DNA of 64,000 nucleotides from Leifsonia sp. fls2-241-R2A-40a (GTDB lineage: Bacteria > Actinomycetota > Actinomycetes > Actinomycetales > Microbacteriaceae): positions 248,001-312,000 of the forward strand of contig NZ_JARVRS010000001.1 in the NCBI RefSeq assembly GCF_030209575.1. Reading direction: 5' to 3'. Shown piece after piece: positions 41,751-51,688 of this stretch. The position numbers and the translations under genes were made by a program. Under the pieces are notes generated by a model. That model had not been told where the DNA came from and searched no databases. It saw only the letters and a list, made by a program, of their open reading frames with translations. The first letter of the stretch is position 1, and the number at the start of each line of letters is the position of its first letter.

Positions 41751-42044
41751 ATGACCGAGCTGCCGGACGCCCTGCCCGCCGACTACGACCCCGCGCACGT
41801 CTTCCGGGTGGTCGCGACGCCGGTCAGCCAGGGCTGGGGCGTGTGGCTGCGTGCGGCGGACGACAGCATCATCCACAGCTTCGGACTCGGCTTCCCGCCG
41901 GGGACGCCGTTCCACCCCGACGTGCTCGACGTGCTGGGTCCGCTCCTCAACGTCCAGTACCGGCTGGCCTTCCACGGCCCCGAGTCGTGGGTCGAGCTCG
42001 GCGACCACTTCTCCGCCGTCGTCTACGAGTACACCCCGCGCTAG
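41751..42044 (+). CDS. Hypothetical protein (97 aa)
   Basis: A 97-residue acidic protein with no recognised domain. It has a likely beta-sandwich pattern with many aromatic residues (VFRVVATPVSQGWGVWLRA; PESWVELGDHFSAVVYEYTP). It is divergent from the MarR gene and is followed, 44 bases after its stop, by a long palindrome that separates it from the convergent lactate-oxidase-type gene. Composition matches the neighbours, so it is probably a native gene. Confidence 0.62.
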   Translation: MTELPDALPADYDPAHVFRVVATPVSQGWGVWLRAADDSIIHSFGLGFPPGTPFHPDVLDVLGPLLNVQYRLAFHGPESWVELGDHFSAVVYEYTPR

Positions 42045-42088
42045 CGTCCCGGCCGTCCGGCGTGGCCCTTTCGCCTGCCCCCGGCATC

Positions 42089-42141
42089 ATTTGCGCCAAA
42101 TGTGGGGTATGGCGAGGCCATTCCGCACAATTGGCGCAAAT
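42089..42141. repeat. 25+25 imperfect palindrome (long stem-loop) between convergent genes
   Basis: The 25 bases at 42089-42113 and 42117-42141 are reverse complements at 22 positions around a GAG loop. The outer arms ATTTGCGCCAA / TTGGCGCAAAT are exact. It is more AT-rich at its ends than its surroundings. It could be a bidirectional terminator for the convergent genes, but the length and outer symmetry also resemble REP-like or small mobile palindromes. Confidence 0.8.
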
Positions 42142-42143
42142 CG

Positions 42144-43406
42144 TCAGGCGTCGACGCCGTCGCGCGACGTGTCGCGGCGCAGCGGCTGCAGCCGCGCGAG
42201 CTGCGTCACGTGCTGCGGTCCGAGTTCGGCGAGGGAGGTGACCTGCAGCAGCTTCATGGTGCGGACCAGCTGGTCGGTGAGGATCTGGATGGTGCGGTCG
42301 ACCCCTTCGCGCCCGCCGGCCATCAGGCCGTACAGGTACGCCCGGCCGATGAGGGTGAATTTCGCACCCAGCGCGTAGGCGGCGATGATGTCGGCGCCGT
42401 TCATGATGCCGGTGTCCATCGCGATCTCGGTGTGGCGGCCGACCTCGCGCACGACCTCGGGGAGGAGGTGGAACGGGATGGGCGCGCGATCGAGTTGGCG
42501 TCCTCCGTGGTTGGAGAGCACGATCCCATCCACGCCGGCGTCCACCAGCCGGCGGGCGTCCTCCACGTTCTGCACACCCTTGATCACCAGCTTCCCCGGC
42601 CACAGCGCCCGGATCTCGGCCAGGTCGTCGTAGTCGATCGACGGGTCCATCGCCGCGTTCAGCAGGTCACCGACCGTTCCGCCGGTCGCAGAGAGCGACG
42701 CGAACTCCAGCTTCGGCGTGGTCAGGAAGTCGTACCACCACCACGGACGCGGGATCGCATTCACGATCGTCCCGAGGGTCAGCTGGGGCGGGATGGAGAA
42801 CCCGTTGCGCTTATCCCGCAACCGCGCCCCCGCGACCGGAGTGTCCACCGTGAAGAACAGGGTGTCGAACCCTGCCGCCGCTGCCCGCTCGACGAGGCCG
42901 TAGCTGATCTCCTTCTGCCGCATCACATACAACTGGAACCAGTTCCGGCCGTGCGGGTTCGCCGCCTTCACCCCCTCGATCGAGGTCGTCCCCAGGGTGG
43001 ACAGCGTGAACGGGATGCCCGCAGCCGCGGCCGCGCCGGCCCCGGCGGTCTCGCCCTCGGTCTGCATGAGCCGCGTGAACCCGGTCGGCGCGATCCCGAA
43101 CGGCAGCGCCGACGGGCCGCCCCAGATCTCGCACGACGTGTCCACCGAGGACACATCGCGGAGGATCGACGGGTGAAACTCCACATCCTGGAACGCCTGC
43201 CGGGCCCGGGCCAGCGACAGTTCCCCCTCGGCGGCACCCTCGGTGTAGTCGAACGCCGCCTTCGGCGTGCGCCGCCGAGCGATCCGCGCGAGGTCCTCGA
43301 TGGTGAGCGCCGACTCCAGCCGCCGCTTCTTGAGGTTCAGCTCCGGCTTCTTGAACTGCATCAGTTCCAGCAGTTCGACCGGCTTCGGGAATTGGCGAGT
43401 GACCAT
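42144..43406 (-). CDS. lldD: FMN-dependent alpha-hydroxy-acid oxidase / L-lactate dehydrogenase (LldD-like)
   Basis: A 420-residue FMN enzyme that oxidises 2-hydroxy acids, most likely L-lactate to pyruvate in this context. Visible are [10 protein letters not shown]-type entry ([19 protein letters not shown]), [36 protein letters not shown], the catalytic His in [16 protein letters not shown] and the FMN-phosphate segment [18 protein letters not shown]. It is the last gene of the rhamnose operon, 8 bases after rhaB. Rhamnose breakdown through lactaldehyde yields L-lactate, so this enzyme completes the route to pyruvate. Confidence 0.9.
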   Translation of the reverse strand: MVTRQFPKPVELLELMQFKKPELNLKKRRLESALTIEDLARIARRRTPKAAFDYTEGAAEGELSLARARQAFQDVEFHPSILRDVSSVDTSCEIWGGPSALPFGIAPTGFTRLMQTEGETAGAGAAAAAGIPFTLSTLGTTSIEGVKAANPHGRNWFQLYVMRQKEISYGLVERAAAAGFDTLFFTVDTPVAGARLRDKRNGFSIPPQLTLGTIVNAIPRPWWWYDFLTTPKLEFASLSATGGTVGDLLNAAMDPSIDYDDLAEIRALWPGKLVIKGVQNVEDARRLVDAGVDGIVLSNHGGRQLDRAPIPFHLLPEVVREVGRHTEIAMDTGIMNGADIIAAYALGAKFTLIGRAYLYGLMAGGREGVDRTIQILTDQLVRTMKLLQVTSLAELGPQHVTQLARLQPLRRDTSRDGVDA

Positions 43407-43414
43407 GGGAGATC

Positions 43415-44851
43415 CTATCGAGGGTCGTAACGGATGATCTGAGTCGTGCGGGCGACCAGGGCGCGGAGCGTCTCCAGGTCGCCGGTGAGGAAGCCCGCCG
43501 CGCGGGCCTGGACGAGGACGTTGCCCATCGCGGTCGCCTCGACCGGGCCGGCGAGCACGGGCAGCCCGCTGCGGTCCGCGGTCGCCTGGCACAGCAGGGC
43601 GTTTCGGGCGCCGCCGCCGACGATGTGGATGGACTCCACCGGCACCCCGGTCAGCGCCGCGGCCTGCTTGACGGTCGACGCGAACGCGGCGGCCAGGCTC
43701 TCCACGATGACGCGCACGATCCCGGCCGGGGATGCGGGGGCGCGCAGGCCGCGCTCCTCGAACCACGCGGCGATCCGCGCGGGCATGTCGCCGGGTGCGA
43801 GGAAGCGCGGATCGTCCGCGTCGAACACCTCGGCGGGACGGGGCAGCTCGGTCGCCTCCGCAAGCAGGGTCTCCAGCCCGACGTGCAGGCCCCGGCGCTG
43901 CCACTCCCGCAGGGACTCGCTCAGCAGCCACAGTCCCATGACGTTGTGCAGGTAGCGGATGCGCCCATCCACCCCGCCCTCGTTGGTGAAGTTGGCTGCG
44001 CGTCCCTCCTCGGAGACGACGCGGTGCGACAGCTCCACCCCGACGAGTCCCCAGGTGCCGCAGGAGATGTAGGCGGCGCGGGACGCATCCATCGGCACCG
44101 CGACCACGGCCGACGCGGTGTCGTGCGAGCCGACCGCCGTGACAGCCGGACCGGACCCGCCGAACGGCAGGTCGGCGGCCAGCGACGGCAGCAGCCCGCC
44201 AACCGGCGTGCCCGCATCCACCAGCGGAGCGAAGGCGTGCCGCGGGAGCCCCAGCCGGGCGATGAGGGTGTCGTTCCAGGCACCGTCCGCGGTGAGGAGG
44301 CCGGTGGTGGAGGCGTTGGTCCGCTCCGCGTGCTCGGCACCGGTCAGCCAGTACGTGATCAGGTCGGGGACGAGCAGGAAGCGTTCCGCGGCCTCGAACG
44401 AGCCGTCGGCCGCATCCACCGCCAACTGGTAGAGCGAGTTGAACGGCAGGAACTGCAGACCGCCCTCGCGGTACAGCTCCCCCGACGGGACGACGTCGTG
44501 CACCAGCGAGACGCCGCGCGCGGTCCGCTCGTCGCGGTAGTGGTAGGGCTGGCCCAGCAGCCTGCCCGCACGAAGCAGGCCGTAGTCGACCGCCCAGGAG
44601 TCCACCCCGATGGAGGCGAGCCCCGGATCGGTGCGCGCGACCGACGCGAGCCCGTCGAGCACGCTGGCGAACAGCCCGGTCAGGTTCCAGTGCAGGGCCG
44701 CGCGGTCGCCCTCCCACACCCGGACGGGCGTGTTCGGGAACCGCGCGGCTTCCGTCAGGTCGAGCGTCCCCGGGCCGACGCGCGCGTGCATGACGCGCCC
44801 GCTGGTCGCGCCCAGGTCGACCGCAGCGACGGTGCCGAACGCGTCGCTCAT
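43415..44851 (-). CDS. rhaB: Rhamnulokinase
   Basis: A 478-residue FGGY-family kinase phosphorylating L-rhamnulose to L-rhamnulose 1-phosphate. Recognised are [18 protein letters not shown] (phosphate 1 motif), [51 protein letters not shown] and [20 protein letters not shown] (adenosine motif). GATSGR rather than GTxxxR is typical of rhamnulokinases. The ATG overlaps the end of the aldolase/dehydrogenase gene (44848-44851). The whole rha context supports the assignment. Confidence 0.95.
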   Translation of the reverse strand: MSDAFGTVAAVDLGATSGRVMHARVGPGTLDLTEAARFPNTPVRVWEGDRAALHWNLTGLFASVLDGLASVARTDPGLASIGVDSWAVDYGLLRAGRLLGQPYHYRDERTARGVSLVHDVVPSGELYREGGLQFLPFNSLYQLAVDAADGSFEAAERFLLVPDLITYWLTGAEHAERTNASTTGLLTADGAWNDTLIARLGLPRHAFAPLVDAGTPVGGLLPSLAADLPFGGSGPAVTAVGSHDTASAVVAVPMDASRAAYISCGTWGLVGVELSHRVVSEEGRAANFTNEGGVDGRIRYLHNVMGLWLLSESLREWQRRGLHVGLETLLAEATELPRPAEVFDADDPRFLAPGDMPARIAAWFEERGLRAPASPAGIVRVIVESLAAAFASTVKQAAALTGVPVESIHIVGGGARNALLCQATADRSGLPVLAGPVEATAMGNVLVQARAAGFLTGDLETLRALVARTTQIIRYDPR

Positions 44852-46899
44852 CGCAAGAAGGCGGCCGCGACCCCGGCGTCCACCGGGATGTGGAGGCCCG
44901 TGGTGTGGTCGAGGTCGCTCGTGCACAGCACGAACACCGCGTTGGCCACGTGCTCGGGCAGCACCTCGCGCTTGAGCAGGGTGCGCTGCGCGTAGTACTG
45001 GCCCAGCTCCTCCTCGGGCACGCCGTACACCGCGGCGCGCTTGGCGCCCCAGCCGCCGGCGAAGATGCCCGAGCCGCGCACGACGCCGTCCGGGTTGATG
45101 CCGTTGACACGGATGCCGTGCTCACCGAGCTCGGCTGCAAGCAGCCGCACCTGGTGCGCCTGGTCAGCCTTGGTCGCCGAGTAGGCGATGTTGTTCGGCC
45201 CCGCGAAGATCGAGTTCTTGGACGAGATGTAGACGATGTCGCCGCCGAGCTTCTGCTCGATCAGCACCTTCGCCGCGGCCCGCGAGACCAGGAACGAGCC
45301 CTTCGCCATCACGTTGTGCTGCAGGTCCCAGTCGGCGTTCGTAGTCTCCAGCAGCGGCTTCGAGATCGACAGACCGGCGTTGTTGACCACCAGGTCGAGT
45401 CCGCCGAAGGCGAGCAGCGCATCCCGGATGGACGCCTCCACCGCCTTCTCGTCGGTCACATCCGCGGCGACGCCGATCGCCACATCGGCATTGCCGATCT
45501 CCGCGGCGGCGGCTTGCGCCTTCGCGAGGTCGAGGTCGGCGATGACGACGCACGCCCCCTCCCCCGCCAGCCGGGTCGCGATCGCCTTGCCGATGCCGGA
45601 GGCGGCACCCGTGACGAGCGCGATGCGGCCGGCGAGCGGCTTCGGCTTCGGCATCCGCTGCAGCTTCGCCTCCTCCAGCGCCCAGTATTCGATGCGGAAC
45701 TTCTCCGACTCGGGGATGGGCGCGTAGGTCGAGAGCGCCTCGGCGCCGCGCATCACGTTGATCGCGTTCGTGTAGAACTCGCCCGCCACCCGGGCGGTCT
45801 GCTTGTCCTTGCCGTAGGAGAACATCCCGACGCCGGGGATGAGCACGATCGCCGGGTCTGCGCCGCGGATCGCGGGCGAGTCCGCCGTGGCGTGCCGGTC
45901 GTAATACGCCTGGTAGTCGGCGCGGTACAGCTCGTGCAGCTCCTCCAGCCGGGCCACCGAGTCCTCGATGGAGGCGTCGGCCGGCAGGTCCAGCACGAGC
46001 GGCTTCACCTTGGTGCGGAGGAAGTGGTCGGGGCAGCTCGTGCCGAGTGCGGCGAGCCGCGGGTGCTCGGACGACGCCAGGAAGTCGAGGACGACATCCG
46101 AGTCGCTGAAGTGGCCGACCTGCACCCGGTCGGTGGAGGCGATGGCGCGCAGGTGCGGAGCCAGCGCCGCCGCCTTCGCGCGCCGCTCGGCCTCCGGCAG
46201 CGGCTCGTACCCCGCAAGCGCCGGGCCGAACGGCTCGGGACGGCCGTTGGCCTCGATGTAGTCGGCCGCGGTCCGGATGATCCACAGCGAGTTGGCCTCC
46301 GCCTCCTCGCTGGTCTCGCCCCAGGCCGTGATGCCGTGGCCGCCCAGGATCGTGCCGATCGCGTCCGGGTTCGCCTCCTTGATCGCGGCGATGTCGAGAC
46401 CGAGCTGGAAGCCGGGACGCCGCCAGGGCACCCACACCACGCGTCCGCCGAACACCTCCGCCGTCAGCCGCTCGCCGTCGGCGGCGGTCGCGATCGCGAT
46501 CCCGGAGTCGGGGTGCAGGTGGTCGACGTGGGCCGCATCCACCAGGCCGTGCATCGCGGTGTCGATCGACGGAGCCGCACCGCCCTTGCCGTGCAAGGTG
46601 TAGTCGAACGCGACGACCATCTCGTCCTCGCGCTCGACGCCCGGATAGACGTTCTGCAGCGCGCGGAGGCGATCGAGGCGCAGCACCGCGAGGCCCTGCT
46701 CGGTCAGCGTCCCGAGGTCTCCCCCGGAGCCCTTCACCCAGAGCAGTTCGACCGGCTCACCGGTCACCGGGTCGGTCTCGGTCCCCTTGGCGGACGTGTT
46801 CCCGCCCGCGTAGTTCGTGTTCGCGGGATCCGACCCGAGGCGGTTGGAGCGGGCCAAGAGGTCCGAGACGGTCTGATTCGCCTGTTCTTTCGAGGTCAT
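44848..46899 (-). CDS. Bifunctional L-rhamnulose-1-phosphate aldolase / L-lactaldehyde dehydrogenase
   Basis: A 683-residue fusion. The N-terminal half is a class II (zinc) aldolase with [19 protein letters not shown] and [18 protein letters not shown], whose histidines bind zinc; it cleaves L-rhamnulose 1-phosphate to DHAP and L-lactaldehyde. The C-terminal half (from about residue 425) is an SDR with [30 protein letters not shown] and [11 protein letters not shown], oxidising lactaldehyde to L-lactate. Fused RhaEW/RhaD-type enzymes are known in Bacillus and actinobacteria. ATG at 46899 follows GGGGAG; an ATG at 46917 is an alternative. Confidence 0.93.
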   Translation of the reverse strand: MTSKEQANQTVSDLLARSNRLGSDPANTNYAGGNTSAKGTETDPVTGEPVELLWVKGSGGDLGTLTEQGLAVLRLDRLRALQNVYPGVEREDEMVVAFDYTLHGKGGAAPSIDTAMHGLVDAAHVDHLHPDSGIAIATAADGERLTAEVFGGRVVWVPWRRPGFQLGLDIAAIKEANPDAIGTILGGHGITAWGETSEEAEANSLWIIRTAADYIEANGRPEPFGPALAGYEPLPEAERRAKAAALAPHLRAIASTDRVQVGHFSDSDVVLDFLASSEHPRLAALGTSCPDHFLRTKVKPLVLDLPADASIEDSVARLEELHELYRADYQAYYDRHATADSPAIRGADPAIVLIPGVGMFSYGKDKQTARVAGEFYTNAINVMRGAEALSTYAPIPESEKFRIEYWALEEAKLQRMPKPKPLAGRIALVTGAASGIGKAIATRLAGEGACVVIADLDLAKAQAAAAEIGNADVAIGVAADVTDEKAVEASIRDALLAFGGLDLVVNNAGLSISKPLLETTNADWDLQHNVMAKGSFLVSRAAAKVLIEQKLGGDIVYISSKNSIFAGPNNIAYSATKADQAHQVRLLAAELGEHGIRVNGINPDGVVRGSGIFAGGWGAKRAAVYGVPEEELGQYYAQRTLLKREVLPEHVANAVFVLCTSDLDHTTGLHIPVDAGVAAAFLR

Positions 46900-46904
46900 C
46901 TGGC

Positions 46905-48068
46905 TCAGGCTCCCCATCCGGCCTGGGTGCCGCCCACGCGCTCGGTCTCGATCTTCTGCTGGTAGCCGCTGGCCTTGTAGGCGGCCATCGGGTCGGCGGG
47001 CAGGCCGCGGGACTCGCGCCACGCGGCGAGGTCCGCGCGGACGTCGGTGTTGAACGCATCCATGAACACCGTGTTCGCGGCGAGGACGTCGTTCGCGCGC
47101 TGCGCCGCGTCGAGCGCCTCGGTGTCGACCAGCAGCGCTTTCGCGGTCGCCTCCTGAACGTTGAGCACCGAGCGGATCTGGCCCGGGATCTTCGCCTCGA
47201 GGTTGTGGCACTGGTCGAGCATGAAGGCGACGTCCGGGTTGGCGTAGCCGCCGCCCTGGATCACCTCGAACAGGATGCGGAACAGCTGGAACGGGTCCGC
47301 GGCGCCCACGATCAGGTCGTCGTCGGCGTAGAAGCGGCTGTTGAAGTCGAACGAGCCGAGCTTCCCGAGCCGCAGCAGCTGCATCACGATGAACTCGATG
47401 TTCGTGCCCGGCGCGTGGTGGCCGGTGTCGAGGCAGACGAGCGCGCGATCGCCGAGCGCGGCCGTCTGGACGTAGCTTGTGCCCCAGTCCGGAACGTCCG
47501 TGTGGTAGAACGCCGGCTCGAAGAACTTGTACTCCAGCACCAGGCGCTGGCCCTCGCCGATCCGCTCGTAGATCTTCTGCAGGCTGTCGGCCAGCCGGTC
47601 CTGCCGGGCGCGCATCGAATCCTGGCCCGGGTAGTTGGTGCCGTCGGCCAGCCAGATCTTCAGGTCGCGGGAGCCGGTCTCGTTCATCACGTCGATGCAC
47701 TCGAAGTGGTGGTCGATCGCCTTCTGCCGGATCCGGTCGTCGTGGTGGGTGACCGACCCGAACTTGTAGTCGTCGTCCTGGAACGTGTTCGAGTTGATCG
47801 TGCCCAGCTCGACGCCGTTGTCCTCGGCGTGCTTCTTCAGGTCGCCGTAGTTCTCGACCCGGTCCCACGGGATGTGCAGCGCCACGCTCGGCGCCAGCCC
47901 GGTGTGCTTGTGCACCTGTGCGGCGTCCGAGATCTTCTCGAACGGGTCGCGTGCGGTCCCCGGGGTGCCGAACACCTTGAACCGGGTGCCCGAGTTGCCG
48001 AACGCCCAGCTCGGCAGTTCGATCGCCTGGAGGGCCAACTGGTCGCGGATCGACGTGAAATCAGTCAC
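46905..48068 (-). CDS. rhaI: L-rhamnose isomerase (RhaI type)
   Basis: A 387-residue TIM-barrel isomerase of the xylose-isomerase-like RhaI group, converting L-rhamnose to L-rhamnulose. Family blocks include LPSWAFGNSGTRFKVFGTPG, SVALHIPWDRVENYGDLKKH, TINSNTFQDDDYKFGSVTHH, LVLEYKFFEPAFYHTDVPDW and VCLDTGHHAPGTNIEFI, giving the metal-binding Glu, Asp and His residues. It overlaps the mutarotase stop by four bases and is 5 bases from the aldolase/dehydrogenase start. Confidence 0.95.
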   Translation of the reverse strand: MTDFTSIRDQLALQAIELPSWAFGNSGTRFKVFGTPGTARDPFEKISDAAQVHKHTGLAPSVALHIPWDRVENYGDLKKHAEDNGVELGTINSNTFQDDDYKFGSVTHHDDRIRQKAIDHHFECIDVMNETGSRDLKIWLADGTNYPGQDSMRARQDRLADSLQKIYERIGEGQRLVLEYKFFEPAFYHTDVPDWGTSYVQTAALGDRALVCLDTGHHAPGTNIEFIVMQLLRLGKLGSFDFNSRFYADDDLIVGAADPFQLFRILFEVIQGGGYANPDVAFMLDQCHNLEAKIPGQIRSVLNVQEATAKALLVDTEALDAAQRANDVLAANTVFMDAFNTDVRADLAAWRESRGLPADPMAAYKASGYQQKIETERVGGTQAGWGA

Positions 48069-48439
48069 TTGTCCTGCGCCTTTCTTGTGATGTCATCGTG
48101 GAGCGTTTCCAGCTGGTCCTCGAGGTGGAAGATCTCGGGGATCAGCTCGAACGACTGATCCGGGGAGGCCCCGTCCAGTCCGTCGAACAGCCGGCTCATC
48201 TCGGCCTGCCAGCGGGAGTTGACCTCGGTCAGCTCCATCCGCTGCTGCGCCGACCGGTAGTCGTCCCGCGCCTCGACGTAGCCGATGAGCCAGCCGTCGT
48301 CGGCGAGGAAGAGGGAGTAGTTGTCCCATCCCGTCTCCTTCAATGCGTTCAGCATCTCCGGCCAGACCGCCGCATGCCGGGCGCGGTACTCGTCGAGGTG
48401 CGACGGATCGACGCGGAGCCGGAAACAGGCGCGCTGCAT
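48065..48439 (-). CDS. rhaM: L-rhamnose mutarotase
   Basis: A 124-residue RhaM/YiiL-type mutarotase interconverting the alpha and beta anomers of L-rhamnose before isomerisation. Characteristic features are QRACFRLRVDPSHLDEYRAR with H-x-x-V-W-P (RHAAVWPEMLNAL), DNYSLFLADDGWLIGYVEA and the C-terminal EIFHLEDQLE. ATG at 48439 is used; GTG at 48448 would add three residues. It overlaps the rhamnose isomerase start by four bases and heads the enzyme half of the operon after the rhaS hairpin. Confidence 0.94.
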   Translation of the reverse strand: MQRACFRLRVDPSHLDEYRARHAAVWPEMLNALKETGWDNYSLFLADDGWLIGYVEARDDYRSAQQRMELTEVNSRWQAEMSRLFDGLDGASPDQSFELIPEIFHLEDQLETLHDDITRKAQDK

Positions 48440-48479
48440 GAGGACCACCTAGGAGGAGAGAAAGAGGGACGGGAGGGGT

Positions 48480-48511
48480 CGCCCGGCCGGCGGTCGTGCG
48501 CCGGCCGGGCG
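48480..48511 (-). terminator. 13-bp perfect GC hairpin between rhaS and rhaM
   Basis: CGCCCGGCCGGCG (48480-48492) pairs exactly with CGCCGGCCGGGCG (48499-48511) around a 6-base loop, 16 bases after the rhaS stop on the minus strand. A pyrimidine-rich tract follows but few uridines. It may act as a partial terminator or protect the upstream transporter mRNA from 3' decay. Confidence 0.65.
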
Positions 48512-48527
48512 AGGGTTCAGGACGCGA

Positions 48528-49568
48528 TCAGAAGTGGAACTTGTCGATGTTGTCCTTGTTGAACACGAACGGGTCGCCGAGGAGGACGGTGCCCTTGTCG
48601 CCCACCTTGAAGGTGCCGAGCTTGCCCGCCTTGAAGGAGTCGCCGGTCTTGCCGGTGATGGTCCCGTCGATCAGGGCCTTCGCGGCGAAGGCGGCCAGGT
48701 AGCCGAGGTCCTCCGGATTCCACAGCGCGAACTCGTCGACCGTGCCGTCCTTGACGTACTCGCGCATCTGGTTGGGCGTGCCGAGCCCGGTCAGCTTGAC
48801 CTTGCCCTTCGCGTCCGAGGTGGACAGGTAGCGGGCGGCCGCCGCGATCCCGACCGTGGTGGGCGAGATGATGCCCTTCAGGTTCGGGTGGGTCTGCAGC
48901 AGCGCCGCGGTCTTGTCGAACGAGGTCTGGTCGTCGTCGTTGCCGTAGACGGTGTCCACCAGCTTCACGTTCGGGTGGTCCTTCGCGAGGTCCTTCTTCA
49001 TGAGGTCGATCCAGGCGTTCTGGTTGGTCGCGTTGGCGGCGGCCGACAGGATGGCGACCTCTCCGCTGTCGCCGATCTCCTTCGAGATCGTGTCGACCTG
49101 CACCTTGGCGATGCCCTCGGCCGTCGCCTGGTTCACGAAGACGTCGCGGTACTTGGCGTCGGTGTCGGAGTCGAACGTGACGATCTTCACGCCGGCCGAC
49201 TTGGCCTGGGTGAGGGCGCTCCCCAGGGCGGTGGGGTCGTTGGCCGAGAGCACGATCGCGCCGACCTGCTGCTGGGTCAGCGTGTTGATGTAGCTGACCT
49301 GGGCGTCGGCGGTCGCCGTCGATGGGCCGACCTGGTTGTAGGTGCCCTTGAACGACTTGACCGCGGTCTCGCCGCCCTTGTCGGAGGTGTCGAAGTACGG
49401 GTTGCCGAGGTTCTTCGGCAGGAAGGTGATCTTGTAGTTCTTGTCGCCGGAGCCGGAGCCGGAGCCGCCGGAGCCGCTCGAGCAGCCGGTGACGGCGAGG
49501 GCGGTGGCGACGATTCCGGCGCCGATGGCGATCAGGCGCTTGGTACGGCGCGAGGTGGAGGGCAACAT
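48528..49568 (-). CDS. rhaS: Rhamnose ABC transporter substrate-binding lipoprotein
   Basis: A 346-residue periplasmic-binding-protein-like lipoprotein. It has a twin-basic N terminus, a hydrophobic core, lipobox AVTGC with Cys29, a Gly/Ser linker, then a type 1 sugar-binding fold (ITFLPKNLGNPYFDTSDKGG; VGAIVLSANDPTALGSALTQ; KIVTFDSDTDAKYRDVFVNQ). The fold and gene order match RhaS of rhamnose importers. It catches L-rhamnose outside the membrane and delivers it to RhaP/RhaQ. It is 48 bases downstream of rhaQ. Confidence 0.93.
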   Translation of the reverse strand: MLPSTSRRTKRLIAIGAGIVATALAVTGCSSGSGGSGSGSGDKNYKITFLPKNLGNPYFDTSDKGGETAVKSFKGTYNQVGPSTATADAQVSYINTLTQQQVGAIVLSANDPTALGSALTQAKSAGVKIVTFDSDTDAKYRDVFVNQATAEGIAKVQVDTISKEIGDSGEVAILSAAANATNQNAWIDLMKKDLAKDHPNVKLVDTVYGNDDDQTSFDKTAALLQTHPNLKGIISPTTVGIAAAARYLSTSDAKGKVKLTGLGTPNQMREYVKDGTVDEFALWNPEDLGYLAAFAAKALIDGTITGKTGDSFKAGKLGTFKVGDKGTVLLGDPFVFNKDNIDKFHF

Positions 49569-49616
49569 CGTTGTTCCTTTCGGGATGGGTGGATGCAGGG
49601 TGGAGCAGGGGGTCCG

Positions 49617-50654
49617 TTACGGCTTACTTCGCCGTCGCCGGGCACGGGAGCCGCGCGCCCACGCGAGGATGCGCGGGGACAGCACGGACAGGATGAGGAG
49701 CACGCCGGTGATGATGTTGATGGCGTCGGAGCTGACGTTCGCGAGCCGCAGCGCGCTCTGGAGCACGCCGATCAGGAGCACACCGGCGACGACGCCGTGC
49801 ATGGCGCCCTTCCCTCCGAAGATCGACACGCCGCCGAGCAGCACGGCCGCGATCACCGAGAGCTCGAGTCCGACGGCGTTGTCTCCGCGGGCGCTGCCGT
49901 AGCGCAGCGTCCAGTAGATCCCGGCGAGCGCCGAGATGAGCCCGGTGAGCATGAAGGCGAAGAACTTGGTGCGCCCGACGTTGACGCCCGAGAACGAGGC
50001 CGTCTCCGAGCTGAGGCCCAGGGCGAACAGTCCGCGACCGTACGGGGTGGCGTGCAGCAGCAACGCGAAGACCACGATCAGCACGAGCACCAGGACCATG
50101 ACGACGGGGATGCCGGTGGTGCCGAACCGTTGCTGCACCAGGGTCTGCCAGAAGATCGGGAAGTCGGTGATCGCCGTGGTCCCGAGCAGTCCCACCGCAA
50201 TGCCGCGGAACAGCGCGAGCGTTCCGATCGTCACCGCGAGCGACGGCAGACCGACCACCGTGACCAGGAAGCCGTTCACCGCACCGGCGACCAGCCCGAC
50301 GATCAGGCAGACGACCATCGCGGCCTCGATCGGCCAGCCGCCCTTGGTCAGCACGCCGAGCAGCACGCTGCTCAGACCGAGGGTGCTCGCGACGGAGAGG
50401 TCGATCTCGCCGGTCACGATGACGAGGGTCATCGGGAGCGCGATCATCAGGATCGGCGTCACATCCAGCAGCAGGAAGCCGAGCGTGACCGGCGTGCCGA
50501 AGTTGGGCACCACGGCGGAGGCCACGATGGCGACGACGACGAGCGCCGCGATCACCGCGAACTCGCGGGTGAGCAGCCAGCGCTGCCACAGCGGGCGGCT
50601 GTAATCCGGGTAGGTGCGGGGGCGCGCCTGGGTGGGCACCTGGGTGTCGGTCAC
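49617..50654 (-). CDS. rhaQ: Rhamnose ABC transporter permease
   Basis: A 345-residue permease of the ribose/xylose (CUT2) type with about ten helices, including ALPMTLVIVTGEIDLSVAST, GAVNGFLVTVVGLPSLAVTI and LAGIYWTLRYGSARGDNAVG, and the EAA-like loop SIFGGKGAMHGVVAGVLLIG. It forms the membrane channel with RhaP. GTG at 50654 overlaps the rhaP stop (50651-50653), so the two permeases are translationally coupled. Confidence 0.93.
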   Translation of the reverse strand: MTDTQVPTQARPRTYPDYSRPLWQRWLLTREFAVIAALVVVAIVASAVVPNFGTPVTLGFLLLDVTPILMIALPMTLVIVTGEIDLSVASTLGLSSVLLGVLTKGGWPIEAAMVVCLIVGLVAGAVNGFLVTVVGLPSLAVTIGTLALFRGIAVGLLGTTAITDFPIFWQTLVQQRFGTTGIPVVMVLVLVLIVVFALLLHATPYGRGLFALGLSSETASFSGVNVGRTKFFAFMLTGLISALAGIYWTLRYGSARGDNAVGLELSVIAAVLLGGVSIFGGKGAMHGVVAGVLLIGVLQSALRLANVSSDAINIITGVLLILSVLSPRILAWARGSRARRRRSKP

Positions 50655-51688
50655 GCGGCGACCTCCCTTTCGGCGACGAGGCGGCGGGACAGCCGCAGTG
50701 AGAGCAGACGGTCGAGGACGATGGCGCCGATGATCAGGACGCCGACCACCGCCTGCTGCCAGAAGTCCTGGATCCCGAGGATGGGCAGCGCCCGGTTGAT
50801 GGTGAGCAGCAGGACCGCGCCGAGGGCGGCGCCGTAGACCGAGCCGCTGCCGCCGAAGATCGCGACGCCGCCGATGACGGCCGCGCCGACGGCCTGCAGT
50901 TCCAGGCCGGTTCCGGTCTGCGAGCTGACCGTGCCGTACCGGGCGACGAACAGCACGCCGGCGAGGCCCGCGGAGGCGCCGGAGAGCACGAACGCGGTGA
51001 GGATGCGCCGGGTGACCTTGAGGCCGTACAGCTCGGCGGCGGCCGGGTCGGACCCGATGGCGTACAGCTCGCGACCGCCGCGGCGGTTCCGCAGGAACCA
51101 TCCCGCGACGAGCATCACCAGGATCGCGAGGATGGTGAGGTACGGGATGCTGAGGAACGACCCGGTCCCGAGCCCGAGGAACGCGGACGGGATGTCGCTG
51201 GCGTTGATCCGGTTGCTGCCGGCCCAGAGCACGTCGATGCCGCGGTAGGCGTACAGCGTGCCGAGGGTGATCACGAGCGCGGGGACCTTGCCGAAGGCGA
51301 CCAGCGCGCCGTTGATCAGGCCGAGCACGGCACCGGCGAGGGCGCCGATGAGGAAGACCGCGATGATCGGGATGCCCGGGAGGTCGGCGAACAGCCGTCC
51401 AGTCAGGTAGGCGGTCAGCCCGACCACCGATCCGACGGACAGGTCGACGTTGCGGGTGATGATGACGATCGCCTGGCCGATTGCGACCAGCGCGAGGATC
51501 GCCGGGGTGAGCAGGAGGTCGCGCCAGCCGTCGGCGCTGAACAGGAAGGACGGGTTGATCGCCGTCGTCACCGCGATGACGACCAGGATGGCGACCAGGA
51601 TGCCCGTCTCGCGCGCCCGGACGAACGAGCGCGCCATCCGGACCCCGGCGTTCGGGACCTTCTCGGGGGTGAGGGTCGGTGTCGTCAT
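50651..51688 (-). CDS. rhaP: Rhamnose ABC transporter permease
   Basis: A 345-residue CUT2 permease, partner of RhaQ. Diagnostic segments are [40 protein letters not shown] and [20 protein letters not shown], with [20 protein letters not shown] near the C terminus. The ATG at 51688 overlaps the rhaT stop by four bases. It imports rhamnose across the cytoplasmic membrane. Confidence 0.93.
   Translation of the reverse strand: MTTPTLTPEKVPNAGVRMARSFVRARETGILVAILVVIAVTTAINPSFLFSADGWRDLLLTPAILALVAIGQAIVIITRNVDLSVGSVVGLTAYLTGRLFADLPGIPIIAVFLIGALAGAVLGLINGALVAFGKVPALVITLGTLYAYRGIDVLWAGSNRINASDIPSAFLGLGTGSFLSIPYLTILAILVMLVAGWFLRNRRGGRELYAIGSDPAAAELYGLKVTRRILTAFVLSGASAGLAGVLFVARYGTVSSQTGTGLELQAVGAAVIGGVAIFGGSGSVYGAALGAVLLLTINRALPILGIQDFWQQAVVGVLIIGAIVLDRLLSLRLSRRLVAEREVAA

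Noticed and set aside
42089-42141. Long palindrome considered as insertion-sequence ends
   Set aside because: No transposase, no target-site duplication and no room for cargo between the arms.
44848-47868. Continuous frame joining the aldolase/dehydrogenase to sequence inside the rhamnose isomerase gene
   Set aside because: The upstream extension lies out of frame within the isomerase gene; a proper ATG with a ribosome site at 46899 gives the normal length.
48534-50837. Open plus-strand frame of about 767 codons across rhaS and rhaQ
   Set aside because: It crosses two well supported minus-strand genes and their intergenic gap and encodes repetitive charged sequence.
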